A DNA stretch of 64,000 nucleotides from Halomicrobium salinisoli. Lineage in GTDB: Archaea; Halobacteriota; Halobacteria; Halobacteriales; Haloarculaceae. Positions within the stretch are counted from its first letter, which is position 1; every line of letters starts with the position of its first letter. Positions 1 through 8,110 of this stretch are shown here, piece after piece. The DNA is taken from the NCBI RefSeq assembly GCF_020405185.1, contig NZ_CP084463.1:1302001-1366000 (forward strand). The letters run 5' to 3'. The notes under the pieces were generated by a model. The model ran no database searches and was not told where the DNA came from. It saw nothing but the letters and a program-made list of their open reading frames with translations. Position numbers and translations under genes: made by a program.

Positions 1-749
1 GCCGTCGGGGAGCGGTCGGTCCGTGCAAACTCGAGGCGCGCGTCCACGAGCACCACGACGGCTGCGCTGCGCCGCGCCTCGTACTGGACCGCGGTCAGCT
101 CCCCGGTGCGGGCGAAGCGCTTCCAGTCCACTCGCCGCATCGAGTCCGTCGACTCGTACTCGCGGACCCCGTAGAACGAGACGCCCTCGCCGGGGTCGTC
201 GGCCTCGTTGCGACCGGGGTAGGGCAGCGTCTGCGTCCCCGGCGACACTTCGTCGACGGTGACCCGGCAGGACAGCTCCGAGTCGGCGCGGACCGTCTCC
301 CGGACCTCCTCGTCGCCGGACAGCGACCGGCAGACGACGGTCGTCTCCCCGAACGCGTGGTCGCCCCGGCGAGCGCGGACGGCGTAGGAGAACGTCGCCC
401 TCTCGCCCGGCTCCAGCGCGGTCCCGAACCGCGGCGACCCCTCGACGACCGCCAGCCGCGAGGGGACGCCGTCGACCAGCCTGACGTCGTGGAGGGGCGC
501 CGCCCCGTCGTTGGTCACCGCGACGGTCACTTCGACGCGCTCCCCGGGCATCGGCGACGCCGTCGACAGCGTCCGCTCCAGCGTCAGGTCGGGCCGGGGC
601 GCCGGCGTGGCGGCCTCGTAGGCGGCGTACACGAGGCCGACGGCGGCCGCCGACAGCAGCACGGGCTGGCTCGTCGTCACGCCGGCGGCGCCGGCGACCA
701 GCGCGACCGAGAGGCCGACGTCGCGGTGGGAGACCGCCTCGAGAGTCAC
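1..749 (-). CDS. DUF58 domain membrane protein, 3' end outside window
   Basis: The start is GTG at 749, in a GTGA overlap with the stop of the upstream gene; the gene runs off the left edge, so the C-terminal part is missing. Residues about 10-50 are hydrophobic (two membrane segments), followed by a beta-sandwich-like region and the DUF58 signature with SMRRVDWKRFARTGEL near residues 200-215. DUF58 proteins have a von Willebrand A-like fold and usually act with MoxR-type AAA ATPases in cell-surface or complex assembly; no MoxR gene lies within the window. It is the third gene of a DUF4129-DUF7269-DUF58 set, repeated as paralogs at 28-31.6 kb. The family is clear; the function is not known. 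Confidence 0.85.
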   Translation of the reverse strand, partial: MTLEAVSHRDVGLSVALVAGAAGVTTSQPVLLSAAAVGLVYAAYEAATPAPRPDLTLERTLSTASPMPGERVEVTVAVTNDGAAPLHDVRLVDGVPSRLAVVEGSPRFGTALEPGERATFSYAVRARRGDHAFGETTVVCRSLSGDEEVRETVRADSELSCRVTVDEVSPGTQTLPYPGRNEADDPGEGVSFYGVREYESTDSMRRVDWKRFARTGELTAVQYEARRSAAVVVLVDARLEFARTDRSPT

Positions 750-1549
750 CGCGACTCCCCCTCCGACAGCCGCGAGATCTCGTCGACCGTCGCCTCGACC
801 TGGCGCCGGAACGCCGCCCCGTGCAGCCAGTCGCGGACCTTGATCGGGAGCGGCCGCTCCGGCGCCGACGCCCCGCCGAGGAACGCGGCGGCCCGGGGGT
901 CGTCCGTCCAGGAACCGTCCACGACGCGTTCCACGGCGACCTCCTCGGACAGACCGGTCTCCGAGGCGAGCACGCGCACGGTCAGGTTCCGAAGGTGGTC
1001 GCGAGTCTCGCGAGCCGTGCGCGACTGCCAGGCGCTCGTGGCGTCGACCCGCCACCCCATCCGCCGGATCGCGTCGTCGATCGCGGTCCCGGCGGTCCGT
1101 TCGTCCCGTTCCCAGTACCGCGTCTCCGGGGCCGCGGTCGCCAGCTCGACCGGCTCCTCCCGCACGCGCACGGTCGACTCGGACCGAGCGTACGTGACGC
1201 CCAGGCCGACCAGTCCGACGAACGCGGCCAGCAGGAGGATCCAGACGCGGAGAGCCCCCGTCGTCTCCGCGTCGAGGATCGCGAGGTAGCGCGCGGGGAC
1301 GACGAGCGCGCCGAGCGCGACGGCGAGCGCCAGGCATCCGACGGCCATCGCGACCGTCGACGCGCGCGCCCGCTCCGATTCCCGATCGGTCGCGCCGTCG
1401 GTGCGCAGCGTCGCCCGGGCCGTCCCGGCGCCGACGTCACCCGGTGGTTTCGCCGCTGACTCGGCCCGGTCGTCGGCGGGGTCGGTCTGGCGCTCGCGCT
1501 CGGATTCCCCGTCCGCGCGCTCGGACTCGACGGTCGCCGTGCCGGCCAT
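746..1549 (-). CDS. DUF7269-type membrane protein
   Basis: A 267-residue protein with an acidic, Ser/Glu/Arg-rich N-terminal tail (residues 1-60), two membrane segments around 66-120, and a soluble C-terminal domain ending in an arginine-rich helix. It has the same gene position and layout as the protein at 30100-30687: two membrane helices, then a segment with WTDDPRAAAFLG here and WTDDETAAAFLA there. Its start ATG shares one base with the stop of the DUF4129 gene and its own stop overlaps the DUF58 GTG, so the three are surely co-translated. The DUF number is assigned from memory of the haloarchaeal cluster. No enzymatic motif is visible. Confidence 0.75.
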   Translation of the reverse strand: MAGTATVESERADGESERERQTDPADDRAESAAKPPGDVGAGTARATLRTDGATDRESERARASTVAMAVGCLALAVALGALVVPARYLAILDAETTGALRVWILLLAAFVGLVGLGVTYARSESTVRVREEPVELATAAPETRYWERDERTAGTAIDDAIRRMGWRVDATSAWQSRTARETRDHLRNLTVRVLASETGLSEEVAVERVVDGSWTDDPRAAAFLGGASAPERPLPIKVRDWLHGAAFRRQVEATVDEISRLSEGESR

Positions 1550-2589
1550 CAGTCGTCACCTCCCCGGAGCGAGTCCAGCGCGCTGCGGGCGCGAGCGACG
1601 CGCTCGTCGGTCTCCCCGCGACCGCCGTAGCGCACCTCCCGGAACAGCCGGGTCAGCCGTCGCACGGGCCCGGACGGGAGGCCGGCCGCGACGGCCCGGC
1701 GTGCGTACTCGCCCGGCGTCCGGGCGTCCGGGTTCTCGACCGCGACTCGCTCCACCAGCCTGCGCCAGGCCTCGGCGACGCTGTCGACGGGATCCGGCTG
1801 CGTCGATTCCTCGTCCCCGCCCATGGCTGCGACGTCCCGGGCGTCGTCGGTGGGCGCGTCGTCCGCCGACTGCCGCCACTGCACCAGCCCGGAACTGAGC
1901 GAGTCCGTCGAGAACCCGCCGAGCGCGGCGAGCGGGGCGACGGCGAGGCGCGGGACGGTCGCCAGCCCGCCGGCCAGCAGCCGCGCGGCGGCGCCGGCTT
2001 CCGCCATCGCGGTGCTCGCCGACGCCGCGGCCACGGCGATCCCCTCGACGGTCCGGGCGAGGCCGCCGGCCACCTGGAACAGCGCAGCCGCGGTCAGGCG
2101 CGACAGCCGCGGGAGCGAGAGCCGGGGAAGCGACGGGAGCGGGCCAATCCCGCTGTCCCGCCCCGACCTGCCCCCGAACACGACGGCGAGGACGGCGACG
2201 ACGACCAGGAGCGTGATCAGGGGCAGCCACGACGGGCCCGACCCGCCCACGTCGCTCGACGCGGCGGTCGGTGTCGCCGTCTGTGTCGGGGTTCCGTCCG
2301 ACCCTCCGGACCCCGATCCGTGCTCCGTGGGGTCGCCCGTCGACGGTGTCGGTGTCGGAGTCGGGGTGGGGGTCGGCGTCGGGGTCGCGCGCCCGTCGTC
2401 CGTCGGCGTGTCCTGGGCGGCGCCACCGCTCCCGGCCGCCGATCCGGACTGGATCGCGTCCTCCGGCACCTCGGCCGGTTCGACGCCGAACGCGGCCTGG
2501 ACGTGCGCCGTACCGAGGACGACGGCGACGACGGCCACCAGCGCGAGGACCGCCCGCAAGCCGTTCCGTGCCACTATTAGTTTCGACAT
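1549..2589 (-). CDS. DUF4129 domain protein
   Basis: A 346-residue protein. An N-terminal membrane helix or uncleaved signal (about 10-30) is followed by a Thr-Pro repeat linker (about 65-90), a second hydrophobic stretch (about 120-145), a region with amphipathic helices, and a C-terminal DUF4129 domain (about 255-340) with the typical TRLFREVRYGG motif. DUF4129 is often found at the C-terminus of transglutaminase-like proteins; here it stands alone. It is the first gene of the leftward cluster. TATA-like sequence and the divergent HtpX gene lie just upstream, so the 90 bp between them should carry both promoters. Confidence 0.8.
   Translation of the reverse strand: MSKLIVARNGLRAVLALVAVVAVVLGTAHVQAAFGVEPAEVPEDAIQSGSAAGSGGAAQDTPTDDGRATPTPTPTPTPTPTPSTGDPTEHGSGSGGSDGTPTQTATPTAASSDVGGSGPSWLPLITLLVVVAVLAVVFGGRSGRDSGIGPLPSLPRLSLPRLSRLTAAALFQVAGGLARTVEGIAVAAASASTAMAEAGAAARLLAGGLATVPRLAVAPLAALGGFSTDSLSSGLVQWRQSADDAPTDDARDVAAMGGDEESTQPDPVDSVAEAWRRLVERVAVENPDARTPGEYARRAVAAGLPSGPVRRLTRLFREVRYGGRGETDERVARARSALDSLRGGDD
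2343..2386 (-). repeat. Thr-Pro codon repeat in DUF4129 gene
   Basis: A run of near-identical 6-bp units (cggtgt, cggagt, cggggt, cggcgt) encodes alternating Thr and Pro. It probably forms a stiff extracellular spacer between the membrane helix and the rest of the protein. The third bases vary, so selection on the peptide is more likely than recent slippage. Confidence 0.8.
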
Positions 2590-2680
2590 ATCCCCGGCGT
2601 TCCTAAAGCGTTACCGTGCTCGCGAGGCCGTCACCGACCCGAAGAGCTTTGATCACGTGCGGGCAACGTTTCCGACGACA

Positions 2681-3736
2681 ATGGGGCCGGACACGACGCT
2701 GACCCGCCGCGTCGCGGCCACGCTCGGCGCGCTCGCGCTGCTGAACCTGGCGTTCGTCGCCGCGGTCGGGTACCTGCTCGCTCCCTGGGTGCGGCCACTC
2801 GTGGCCGCCCTCGCCGCGGCCCTCCCGCTGGGTCCGGCGTCGGCCCCGGTCGCCTGGCTCGTCGCCGTCGGCGCGCCCCTGCTGGCGCTGTTTCTCCGTG
2901 CGCAGATCGGATACGCGCGCCGCTACGCAGTGTCGGCCGTCGGTGCGCGCGAGGTCGACCGCGACGAGTATCCGGACCTCCACGCCCGGATCGACCGCCT
3001 GGCGCACCTCGCGGACTGCCCGCCCCCGCGCGTCGCGGTCGTCGACTCGGCCGTGCCCAACAGCCTCGCCGTCGGGACGGCGCGCGACGCCACCGTCGTC
3101 GTCAGCGAGGGCCTGCTGGAGACGCTGGACGACGCGGAACTGGACGCCGTCCTCGCGCACGAGCTCGCCCACGTCGCGAACCGCGACGTGACCGTGATGA
3201 CGCTCGCCACCTTCATCCCCGCGGTGGCCAGCGGCGAGTACGCGCCGCTGGCCGACCTGCTCGGCGGGCGACGCGTCTGGCCGGTCGCGGCCGCCGGCGC
3301 TGCTCTCGTCGCCCTCGCGGCCGCTACAGTTCCCGACGGCGTCGCGGCGGTGAGCGCGCTCTCCGCTGCGGCAGCAGTGCTCATCGCGACGTACCTCCTG
3401 GGCGGCATCGTCCTCGGCGTCGTGGCCGTCCCCGTCGTGCTCCTGAGTCGCTCGCTCTCCCGGACCCGGGAGTTCGCGGCCGATCGGGCCGCCGCCGTCG
3501 TGACCGGCGATCCCGCGGCGGTCGCGAGCGCCGTCAGGACGCTGGCGACCGATCCGGCGCGCCCGCCCGACGCCGACAGGCGCTCCGCTCGTCGGGGCGT
3601 GCGCGCCCTGTGTTTCGTGTCCCACGGGTTCGGCGGGGACGGCGCCGAAGACCCGCCGTTCGACGTCCCCGTGCGATCCCACCCGCCCGCCGAGGATCGG
3701 ACCCGGCGTCTCAGGGAGGTCGCCGCGGACCAGTGA
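2681..3736 (+). CDS. HtpX-like M48 family zinc metalloprotease
   Basis: A 351-residue membrane protease. Two hydrophobic segments (about 10-35 and 50-70) precede the cytosolic catalytic domain with the zinc motif HELAHVANRD near residue 155, then two more membrane segments (about 195-260) and SRTREFAADRAA, which carries the third zinc ligand (E of EFAAD). The C-terminus has a substrate-loop region and ends in a charged tail. M48/HtpX enzymes degrade misfolded membrane proteins. The ATG at 2681 lies 25-30 nt after AT-rich sequence and directly precedes the first membrane helix. It is transcribed divergently from the DUF4129 cluster. Confidence 0.88.
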   Translation: MGPDTTLTRRVAATLGALALLNLAFVAAVGYLLAPWVRPLVAALAAALPLGPASAPVAWLVAVGAPLLALFLRAQIGYARRYAVSAVGAREVDRDEYPDLHARIDRLAHLADCPPPRVAVVDSAVPNSLAVGTARDATVVVSEGLLETLDDAELDAVLAHELAHVANRDVTVMTLATFIPAVASGEYAPLADLLGGRRVWPVAAAGAALVALAAATVPDGVAAVSALSAAAAVLIATYLLGGIVLGVVAVPVVLLSRSLSRTREFAADRAAAVVTGDPAAVASAVRTLATDPARPPDADRRSARRGVRALCFVSHGFGGDGAEDPPFDVPVRSHPPAEDRTRRLREVAADQ

Positions 3737-3819
3737 CGCCCGCGGGCGATCGGTCGTCGCCCCTCTCGCGATCCGACTCGAGTCACCGCTGACGGACCGC
3801 AGTCGTAGCGATCGGGTAA

Positions 3820-4032
3820 CTATACCGCCACACACGGCATCTAGATGGCCTGTACCGTGTAATATCGGCCGAACTGGAAGCGGCTATTAAGTATTCTAAA
3901 TTCTCACTCGAATTAGTTTTTATCGGAACCTGTAGCGGAGCTATATCGACGATCGTGGCGTACTACGTTCAGGAGAGGCATATTTTCTTATTTTCGGAAA
4001 TTTCGACGGGCGTAATCGCTATACGGCGGTAG
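3820..4032 (+). pseudogene. AT-rich open frame without a start codon, possible gene remnant
   Basis: This 391-bp gap between genes contains a sharply AT-richer stretch. One frame stays open for about 70 codons (3820 to the TAG at 4030-4032) and reads as plausible protein with a hydrophobic segment (FIGTCSGAISTIVAYYV). No ATG, GTG or TTG is found before the hydrophobic segment and a TAA precedes it at 3817. The codon use differs from that of the neighbours. It may be the broken 3' part of a foreign gene; chance openness cannot be excluded. Confidence 0.3.
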
Positions 4033-4035
4033 AAC

Positions 4036-4050
4036 CATCATCAGATGATG
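4036..4050. promoter_or_regulatory. Inverted repeat upstream of wHTH gene
   Basis: CATCATCAGATGATG is a perfect 7-1-7 inverted repeat about 80 bp before the start of the small wHTH regulator. It could be an operator, for instance for autoregulation; only position and symmetry support this. Confidence 0.3.
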
Positions 4051-4127
4051 TCGCCACAAGACCATCGAGTCGCACGTGACCCAGCGGGCGCTCGCGAAGC
4101 CCTCGCCGCGGGGTGTTCTCAGTCGGT

Positions 4128-4469
4128 ATGAAGCAGGAGAACGCTCCCAAGCAGAGTACCGAGGACCTACTGGAGATCCTGGCGGACCCCCGGCGCCGCT
4201 TCGTCCTCTCGCACCTGTCGCGAAACGGCCCGGCCACGCTCTACGAGCTGAGCAGCCGGCTGGCAGAGGTCGAGGACGTCGACTCCGCCGCGGACTGTCC
4301 CGACTCGCTGACGACGCAGCTGTACCACGTCCACCTCCCGAAGCTCGAGGAGGCCGGGCTGATCACGTACGACCCCGTGAACCACGACGTCGAGCCGGTC
4401 GACATCGACGACGAGCGGATCTCGGGGCTCCTGCGGCTGGCCAGCGAGGCCGACGACGTCAGCGAGTGA
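4128..4469 (+). CDS. Winged-helix regulator, DUF7344-type
   Basis: A 113-residue protein with one compact winged-helix domain: helix LLEILADPRRRFVLSHL (about 12-30), a second helix ELSSRLAEVE, and the recognition part ending HVHLPKLEEAGLITYDP (about 70-88), typical of the haloarchaeal DUF7344 family. A GTG at 4113 in the same frame would add five residues; the ATG at 4128 gives the usual family N-terminus. It stands alone, with no adjacent operon partner. Its targets are unknown. A two-domain relative lies at 13861-14517. Confidence 0.8.
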   Translation: MKQENAPKQSTEDLLEILADPRRRFVLSHLSRNGPATLYELSSRLAEVEDVDSAADCPDSLTTQLYHVHLPKLEEAGLITYDPVNHDVEPVDIDDERISGLLRLASEADDVSE

Positions 4470-4572
4470 GGGCGTGACCACTGCGACCGCGACGGCGACG
4501 ATTTTTCCGCTCGGCCGCGGTCACCAACTCGCGTTCCCGTAGCTCTTTGTGTACCCGCACAAACGTGTATCC

Positions 4573-5103
4573 GTGGACTCCGTCGAAGTCAGTACCGTCG
4601 TCTATCTCCCGCCCGAGGAGGTCTACGAGTTCCTGAAGGACTTCCCGGGGTACGCCCGCTACTCCAAGTACCTGCAGGAGGTCCGCCAGGACGGCGACGG
4701 CTCGCCCGGCACCCGCTACGCGCTGACCTTCGCGTGGTGGAAGCTCACCTACACCGCCGTCTCTGAGGTCACCGCGGTCGACCCGCCGAGTCGCATCGAC
4801 TGGCGCGTCGTCTCGGACCTCGACGCCGACGGCCACTGGCGAGTCGAACCCGCCGACGACGAGGCCCCGCCCGACCGCGAGCACGCGTCCCGCGTGTGGT
4901 TCACCGTCGCGTTCGATCCCGACTCGGCGACCTCCGACACGGTGGACCTCCCGCGGCTGGTGTCGCTCGACTGGGTCGTCGAGAAGGTGAAGCCGCTCGT
5001 CCGCGAGGAAGCGGAACGGATCGTCGAGCGCATCGTCGCCGACCTCGAGGGCGAGCGCCGCGACGTCGACCTGCGCATCCACGACGGACCGGACGACGTG
5101 TAG
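4573..5103 (+). CDS. SRPBCC family (START-like) protein
   Basis: A 176-residue protein starting at the GTG before DSVEVSTVVYLPPEEVYEF, the usual beginning of coenzyme Q-binding or polyketide-cyclase-like SRPBCC proteins. The helix-grip fold is suggested by the N-terminal strand, the helix EEVYEFLKDF, a series of beta strands, and a long C-terminal helix rich in Glu and Arg. Members bind lipids or other hydrophobic ligands; the ligand here cannot be told. Another GTG at 4549 would add eight residues. The family is secure, the specific role unknown. Confidence 0.8.
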   Translation: MDSVEVSTVVYLPPEEVYEFLKDFPGYARYSKYLQEVRQDGDGSPGTRYALTFAWWKLTYTAVSEVTAVDPPSRIDWRVVSDLDADGHWRVEPADDEAPPDREHASRVWFTVAFDPDSATSDTVDLPRLVSLDWVVEKVKPLVREEAERIVERIVADLEGERRDVDLRIHDGPDDV

Positions 5104-5181
5104 CGCCCGTTCGTGGTGTCACACGCGACCCTATTGGGGACGGACTGCGTCGCGAGAACGGCCCGCGATTCGACGGCGGCG

Positions 5182-5856
5182 CTACTCGGGCTGGTCGTAG
5201 TCGCCGCCGTACTTGATGAACACGTACCCCATCCCCAGCGTCGCCAGCATCACGAACGACGTCGCGACGCCCATCGACTTCACGCTGTCCGGCATCGTGG
5301 GCCCGCCGGCGCCGGACCCGCCGCCACCGCCACCGCCACCACCACCGCCACCGGCGGTGGGGTAGTCGGAGCCGACGACGACGGCGCCTTTCATGCCCAG
5401 CCCCACGTGGGGTTCGCAGATGTACGGGTAGATGCCGTCCTCCTCGAAGGTGTGTTCGTAGTTGACGCCCGACTCGGAGTAGGTGTCCGAGCCGAGGGGC
5501 CCGTCGCCGTCGGAGACGACGTTGTGGCCGCCGCCCTCGCCGGTCCACTCCCACTGAACGGTCGCGCCGTTGTCCACGTGGATGGCCGCCGGGCCGAACC
5601 CGTAGGCGCCGCCGTTGGCCTGTACGCCGACCTCGACCGTCGCCGAGTCCTGCCCGGTCGCGTCCGTGACGCTGCCGTCGAAGTTGCCGACGCCGTCGAG
5701 GAATCCGCCGAAGTCCGGCGTTCCGCCGCCGCCACCGCCGCCGTCGCTCTCGTTGTCCTGGCCGGCCGCGACGCCGGAAGCGCCGGCCGCCGCCGTCGCC
5801 CCAGCGGCCGTGCGCATGAACGCGCGACGCGAGACGTCCGCCGTACCCTCTGTCAT
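5182..5856 (-). CDS. Halocyanin (membrane-anchored blue copper protein)
   Basis: A 224-residue protein with a Tat signal (SRRAFMRTAAG, residues 9-19), a Gly-rich linker, one cupredoxin domain (about 60-163), a second pure-Gly hinge (about 169-184), and a C-terminal membrane helix (about 197-217) followed by a short charged tail. Type 1 copper ligands are H111, C147, H150 and M155 (in GGHNVVS and ICEPHVGLGM). It would carry electrons on the outer face of the membrane, in respiratory chains. Halocyanins are often lipid-anchored; here a lipobox is absent and a C-terminal helix replaces it. The ATG at 5856 fits the Tat motif; the in-frame upstream extension falls within repeat DNA. Confidence 0.92.
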   Translation of the reverse strand: MTEGTADVSRRAFMRTAAGATAAAGASGVAAGQDNESDGGGGGGGTPDFGGFLDGVGNFDGSVTDATGQDSATVEVGVQANGGAYGFGPAAIHVDNGATVQWEWTGEGGGHNVVSDGDGPLGSDTYSESGVNYEHTFEEDGIYPYICEPHVGLGMKGAVVVGSDYPTAGGGGGGGGGGGGSGAGGPTMPDSVKSMGVATSFVMLATLGMGYVFIKYGGDYDQPE

Positions 5857-5903
5857 ACCCGGCGCTTGGGAACCGTCCGTAGTGAATCCTCCGCTTCTCC
5901 ACG

Positions 5904-6074
5904 ACCTTTTTACTGCGGGGGGTCGCCGGAGGCGACCCCCGCTTGCAAAAACGTCGATGAAAAACACCTCGCGAGCGCTCCGCGCTCGCGAGTGAATCGC
6001 GCTCGCTTCGTTCCCGTGAGCGAAGCGAACGGGAGCTCGGAAGAGCTTGCTCTTCCGGCGCTCGCGCGGATGCT
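5904..6074 (+). repeat. Hairpin-rich repeat element, copy 1
   Basis: It begins ACCTTTTTACTG and ends GCTCGCGCGGATGCT, the same ends as copy 2 at 9394-9579 (opposite strand). Inside, in order: a GGGGTCGCC/GGCGACCCC hairpin, the conserved core TTGCAAAAACGT, GAAAAACA, a hairpin with stem CTCGCGAGCG, then GAGTGAATCGCGCTCGCT, a hairpin with loop GAGCGAAGCGA (6012-6034) and a hairpin GGAAGAGC/GCTCTTCC. It lies between the divergent halocyanin and aldo/keto reductase genes. No transposase or coding capacity is visible, so a non-autonomous repeat is likely. Confidence 0.7.
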
Positions 6075-6199
6075 CGTCCGCACCGCACAGCCGCCCGAAC
6101 CCTATGACTGGCCCGCGACGGGGTATAAAAACGTCCCGGCAGTGGCACCGCTCTCCGGGCTTCCCAATACCTAACCCCGGCCGACCCTGAACACCGGTG

Positions 6200-7036
6200 A
6201 TGTCGAATCAGCAGCCTACTGCCGAGAGCGTCCCGACCGCACAGGGCATGCCGATGCTGGGGCTGGGAACGTGGCAGAACACGGACCCCGACCAGTGCGC
6301 CGACAGCGTGGCGGAGGCCCTGGAGGCGGGCTATCGCCACGTGGACACGGCCCAGGCCTACGACAACGAGGAAGACGTCGGTCGCGGTATCGAGCAGGCC
6401 GACGTCGACCGCGAGGACGTCTTCCTCGCGACGAAAGTGTGGATCGACAGCCTCGCGGGCGACGACGTGATCGAGACCACCGAGGAGAGCCTGGCGAAGC
6501 TCGGCGTCGACTCCGTCGACCTGCTGTACGTCCACTGGCCCGCGCGGACGTACGACCCCGAGAACACCCTCCCCGCGTTCGCGGAGCTGAAAGACCGCGG
6601 CCTGATCGAACGCATCGGGGTCTCCAACTTCGAGCCCCGGCACGTCGATCGCGCCCGCGAGGTCCTCGACGAGCCGGTGTTCGCGAACCAGGTCGAGATG
6701 CACCCGCTGCTCCCCCAGGAGGAACTGCGGGAGTACGCCGAGGAGACGGGCCTGGAACTGGTGGCCTACTCGCCGCTGGCCCGCGGCGCGGTGTTCGACA
6801 ACGACGTCATCTCGGCTGTCGCCGAGGACAACGGCGTCAGCGAGGCCCAGGTCAGCCTCGCGTGGCTGCGCGAGAAGGGCGTCACCGCCATCCCGAAGGC
6901 CTCCAGCGCGGACCACCTCCTCGACAACTGGGAGAGCCTCTCGCTGGACCTCGACGACGACGAGATCGAGCGCATCGACGCCATCGACGAGCGCGACCGG
7001 CGTATCGATCCCGACTTCGCCCCGGACTGGGACTGA
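6200..7036 (+). CDS. Aldo/keto reductase
   Basis: A 278-residue NADPH-dependent TIM-barrel oxidoreductase. The catalytic tetrad is complete: D49, Y54, K79 (FLATKVW) and H112 (YVHWP). The family signatures GYRHVDTAQAY and the C-terminal AIPKAS phosphate-binding motif are present. The ATG at 6200 is preceded by an in-frame GTG that would add only one residue. A TATA-like GTATAAAAAC lies near 6121, so a leader of about 50 nt is expected. It closely resembles the aldo/keto reductase at 12830-13636. The substrate (sugar, methylglyoxal, keto compound) is not evident from the sequence. Confidence 0.9.
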   Translation: MSNQQPTAESVPTAQGMPMLGLGTWQNTDPDQCADSVAEALEAGYRHVDTAQAYDNEEDVGRGIEQADVDREDVFLATKVWIDSLAGDDVIETTEESLAKLGVDSVDLLYVHWPARTYDPENTLPAFAELKDRGLIERIGVSNFEPRHVDRAREVLDEPVFANQVEMHPLLPQEELREYAEETGLELVAYSPLARGAVFDNDVISAVAEDNGVSEAQVSLAWLREKGVTAIPKASSADHLLDNWESLSLDLDDDEIERIDAIDERDRRIDPDFAPDWD

Positions 7037-7037
7037 G

Positions 7038-7139
7038 CGGAGACGAAGTCTCCGCGAGGGTCGGAAGGCGCAAAGCGCCTTCCGGGAGTGAGAGGAGGCT
7101 TGTCCTCCTCGAACGTCGGGAGACGCGACGCGTCTCCCG
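7038..7139. repeat. Four tandem hairpins after aldo/keto reductase
   Basis: Four near-perfect hairpins follow the stop codon: 7038-7054 (CGGAGAC stem), 7062-7084 (CGGAAGGCGC stem), 7092-7110 (GAGGAGG stem) and 7117-7139 (CGGGAGACGC stem). Loops are 3-5 nt. The linker GGAGTGAGA occurs after the second and fourth. They differ in stem sequence, so they are a series of related structures and not copies of one repeat. Confidence 0.8.
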
Positions 7140-7301
7140 GGAGTGAGAGGCGGCTCCGAGAACAGTCACTATACTGACTATTCTACCATCGCTGCCGGCC
7201 GCCGAACACGCCCGTTTTCCGCGTCAAAACCGCAATACGTCATCGGGTCGACGTTACGACAGCCGAAAGGAACAAAACGGAACGACGAGAAACGGATCGA
7301 C

Positions 7302-8045
7302 ATGGCAGTCGGGAGCGAGCGAGGGATCGTCGGCGGCATCAGGATCGACCTGAAGCGGCTGCACGAGACCTGGATGGAAGTTGTCTATCCCCGCCAGCGC
7401 GGGGCCGACGACACCGTGTTGGGGAAGTGGACGCCAGACAGCCAGTTGCAGCTGGCCCTCTATCGCCTCTGGTCGGCCGTCGGGATGCCCGTCATCGCGC
7501 TGGTCTACCCGCTCGTCCTCCTGGGCGCGTTCCTGCGGTTCCAGACCCGCCGGATCGACAGCACCGCCGCCCGCCTGGGCGTCGTCGGCGTCATCGGGCT
7601 CTCCGTGCTCGTCTGGGGCGCGCTGATCGCGCTCGCCAGGTTCCAGCTTGACCTCGACCCCGGCGGGCTCGTCGCCGTGATCGCCGCCAGCGCAGTCGCC
7701 ACCGTCTCCGCCGCGCTGGCCGTCTTCACCCGGCGCGTCGGCGGTCGCGGGACGACCGTTACGCTCGCGTACCCCTTCGGGATGACGGCTATCTTCCTGC
7801 CGCCGGTCGTGGCCGCGCTGTTCTCCCAGGACGTCGCCAGCGTCGTCCTCCCCAGCAGCGACAGGCTCGCCCGCTGGCTCCTCTGGGACGTGCTCGATCT
7901 GGTCGGCCTCGCCGACCCCCTCGTCGAGAACTTCGAGCGGGAGGGCGGCGCCTACGCCCTCATGTGGCTCGGTATCTCCGTCCCGCTGGGATGGGTGCTC
8001 GGCCTGCTGGTGACGCTGGCCGACGTCGTGCGACCGACCGAGTAG
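7302..8045 (+). CDS. Conserved-looking membrane protein of unknown function
   Basis: A 247-residue protein. The first 60 residues are soluble and carry a WMEVVYPRQRG motif; then come five or six membrane segments (about 60-85, 95-115, 122-142, 152-175, 183-205, 220-240). The segment between contains a polar stretch DVLDLVGLADPLVENFEREGG. I do not recognise the family. The ATG at 7302 follows a purine-rich stretch (GAACAAAACGGAACGACGAG) and gives a balanced N-terminus. It is followed 65 bp later by another small membrane protein gene in the same direction. Confidence 0.7.
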   Translation: MAVGSERGIVGGIRIDLKRLHETWMEVVYPRQRGADDTVLGKWTPDSQLQLALYRLWSAVGMPVIALVYPLVLLGAFLRFQTRRIDSTAARLGVVGVIGLSVLVWGALIALARFQLDLDPGGLVAVIAASAVATVSAALAVFTRRVGGRGTTVTLAYPFGMTAIFLPPVVAALFSQDVASVVLPSSDRLARWLLWDVLDLVGLADPLVENFEREGGAYALMWLGISVPLGWVLGLLVTLADVVRPTE

Positions 8046-8110
8046 AAGCTCCCCATCGGGCGACAGTCGTCTCGACAACGCTTTTCCCGGATTGCGTCCT
8101 TCCTCGGGAC

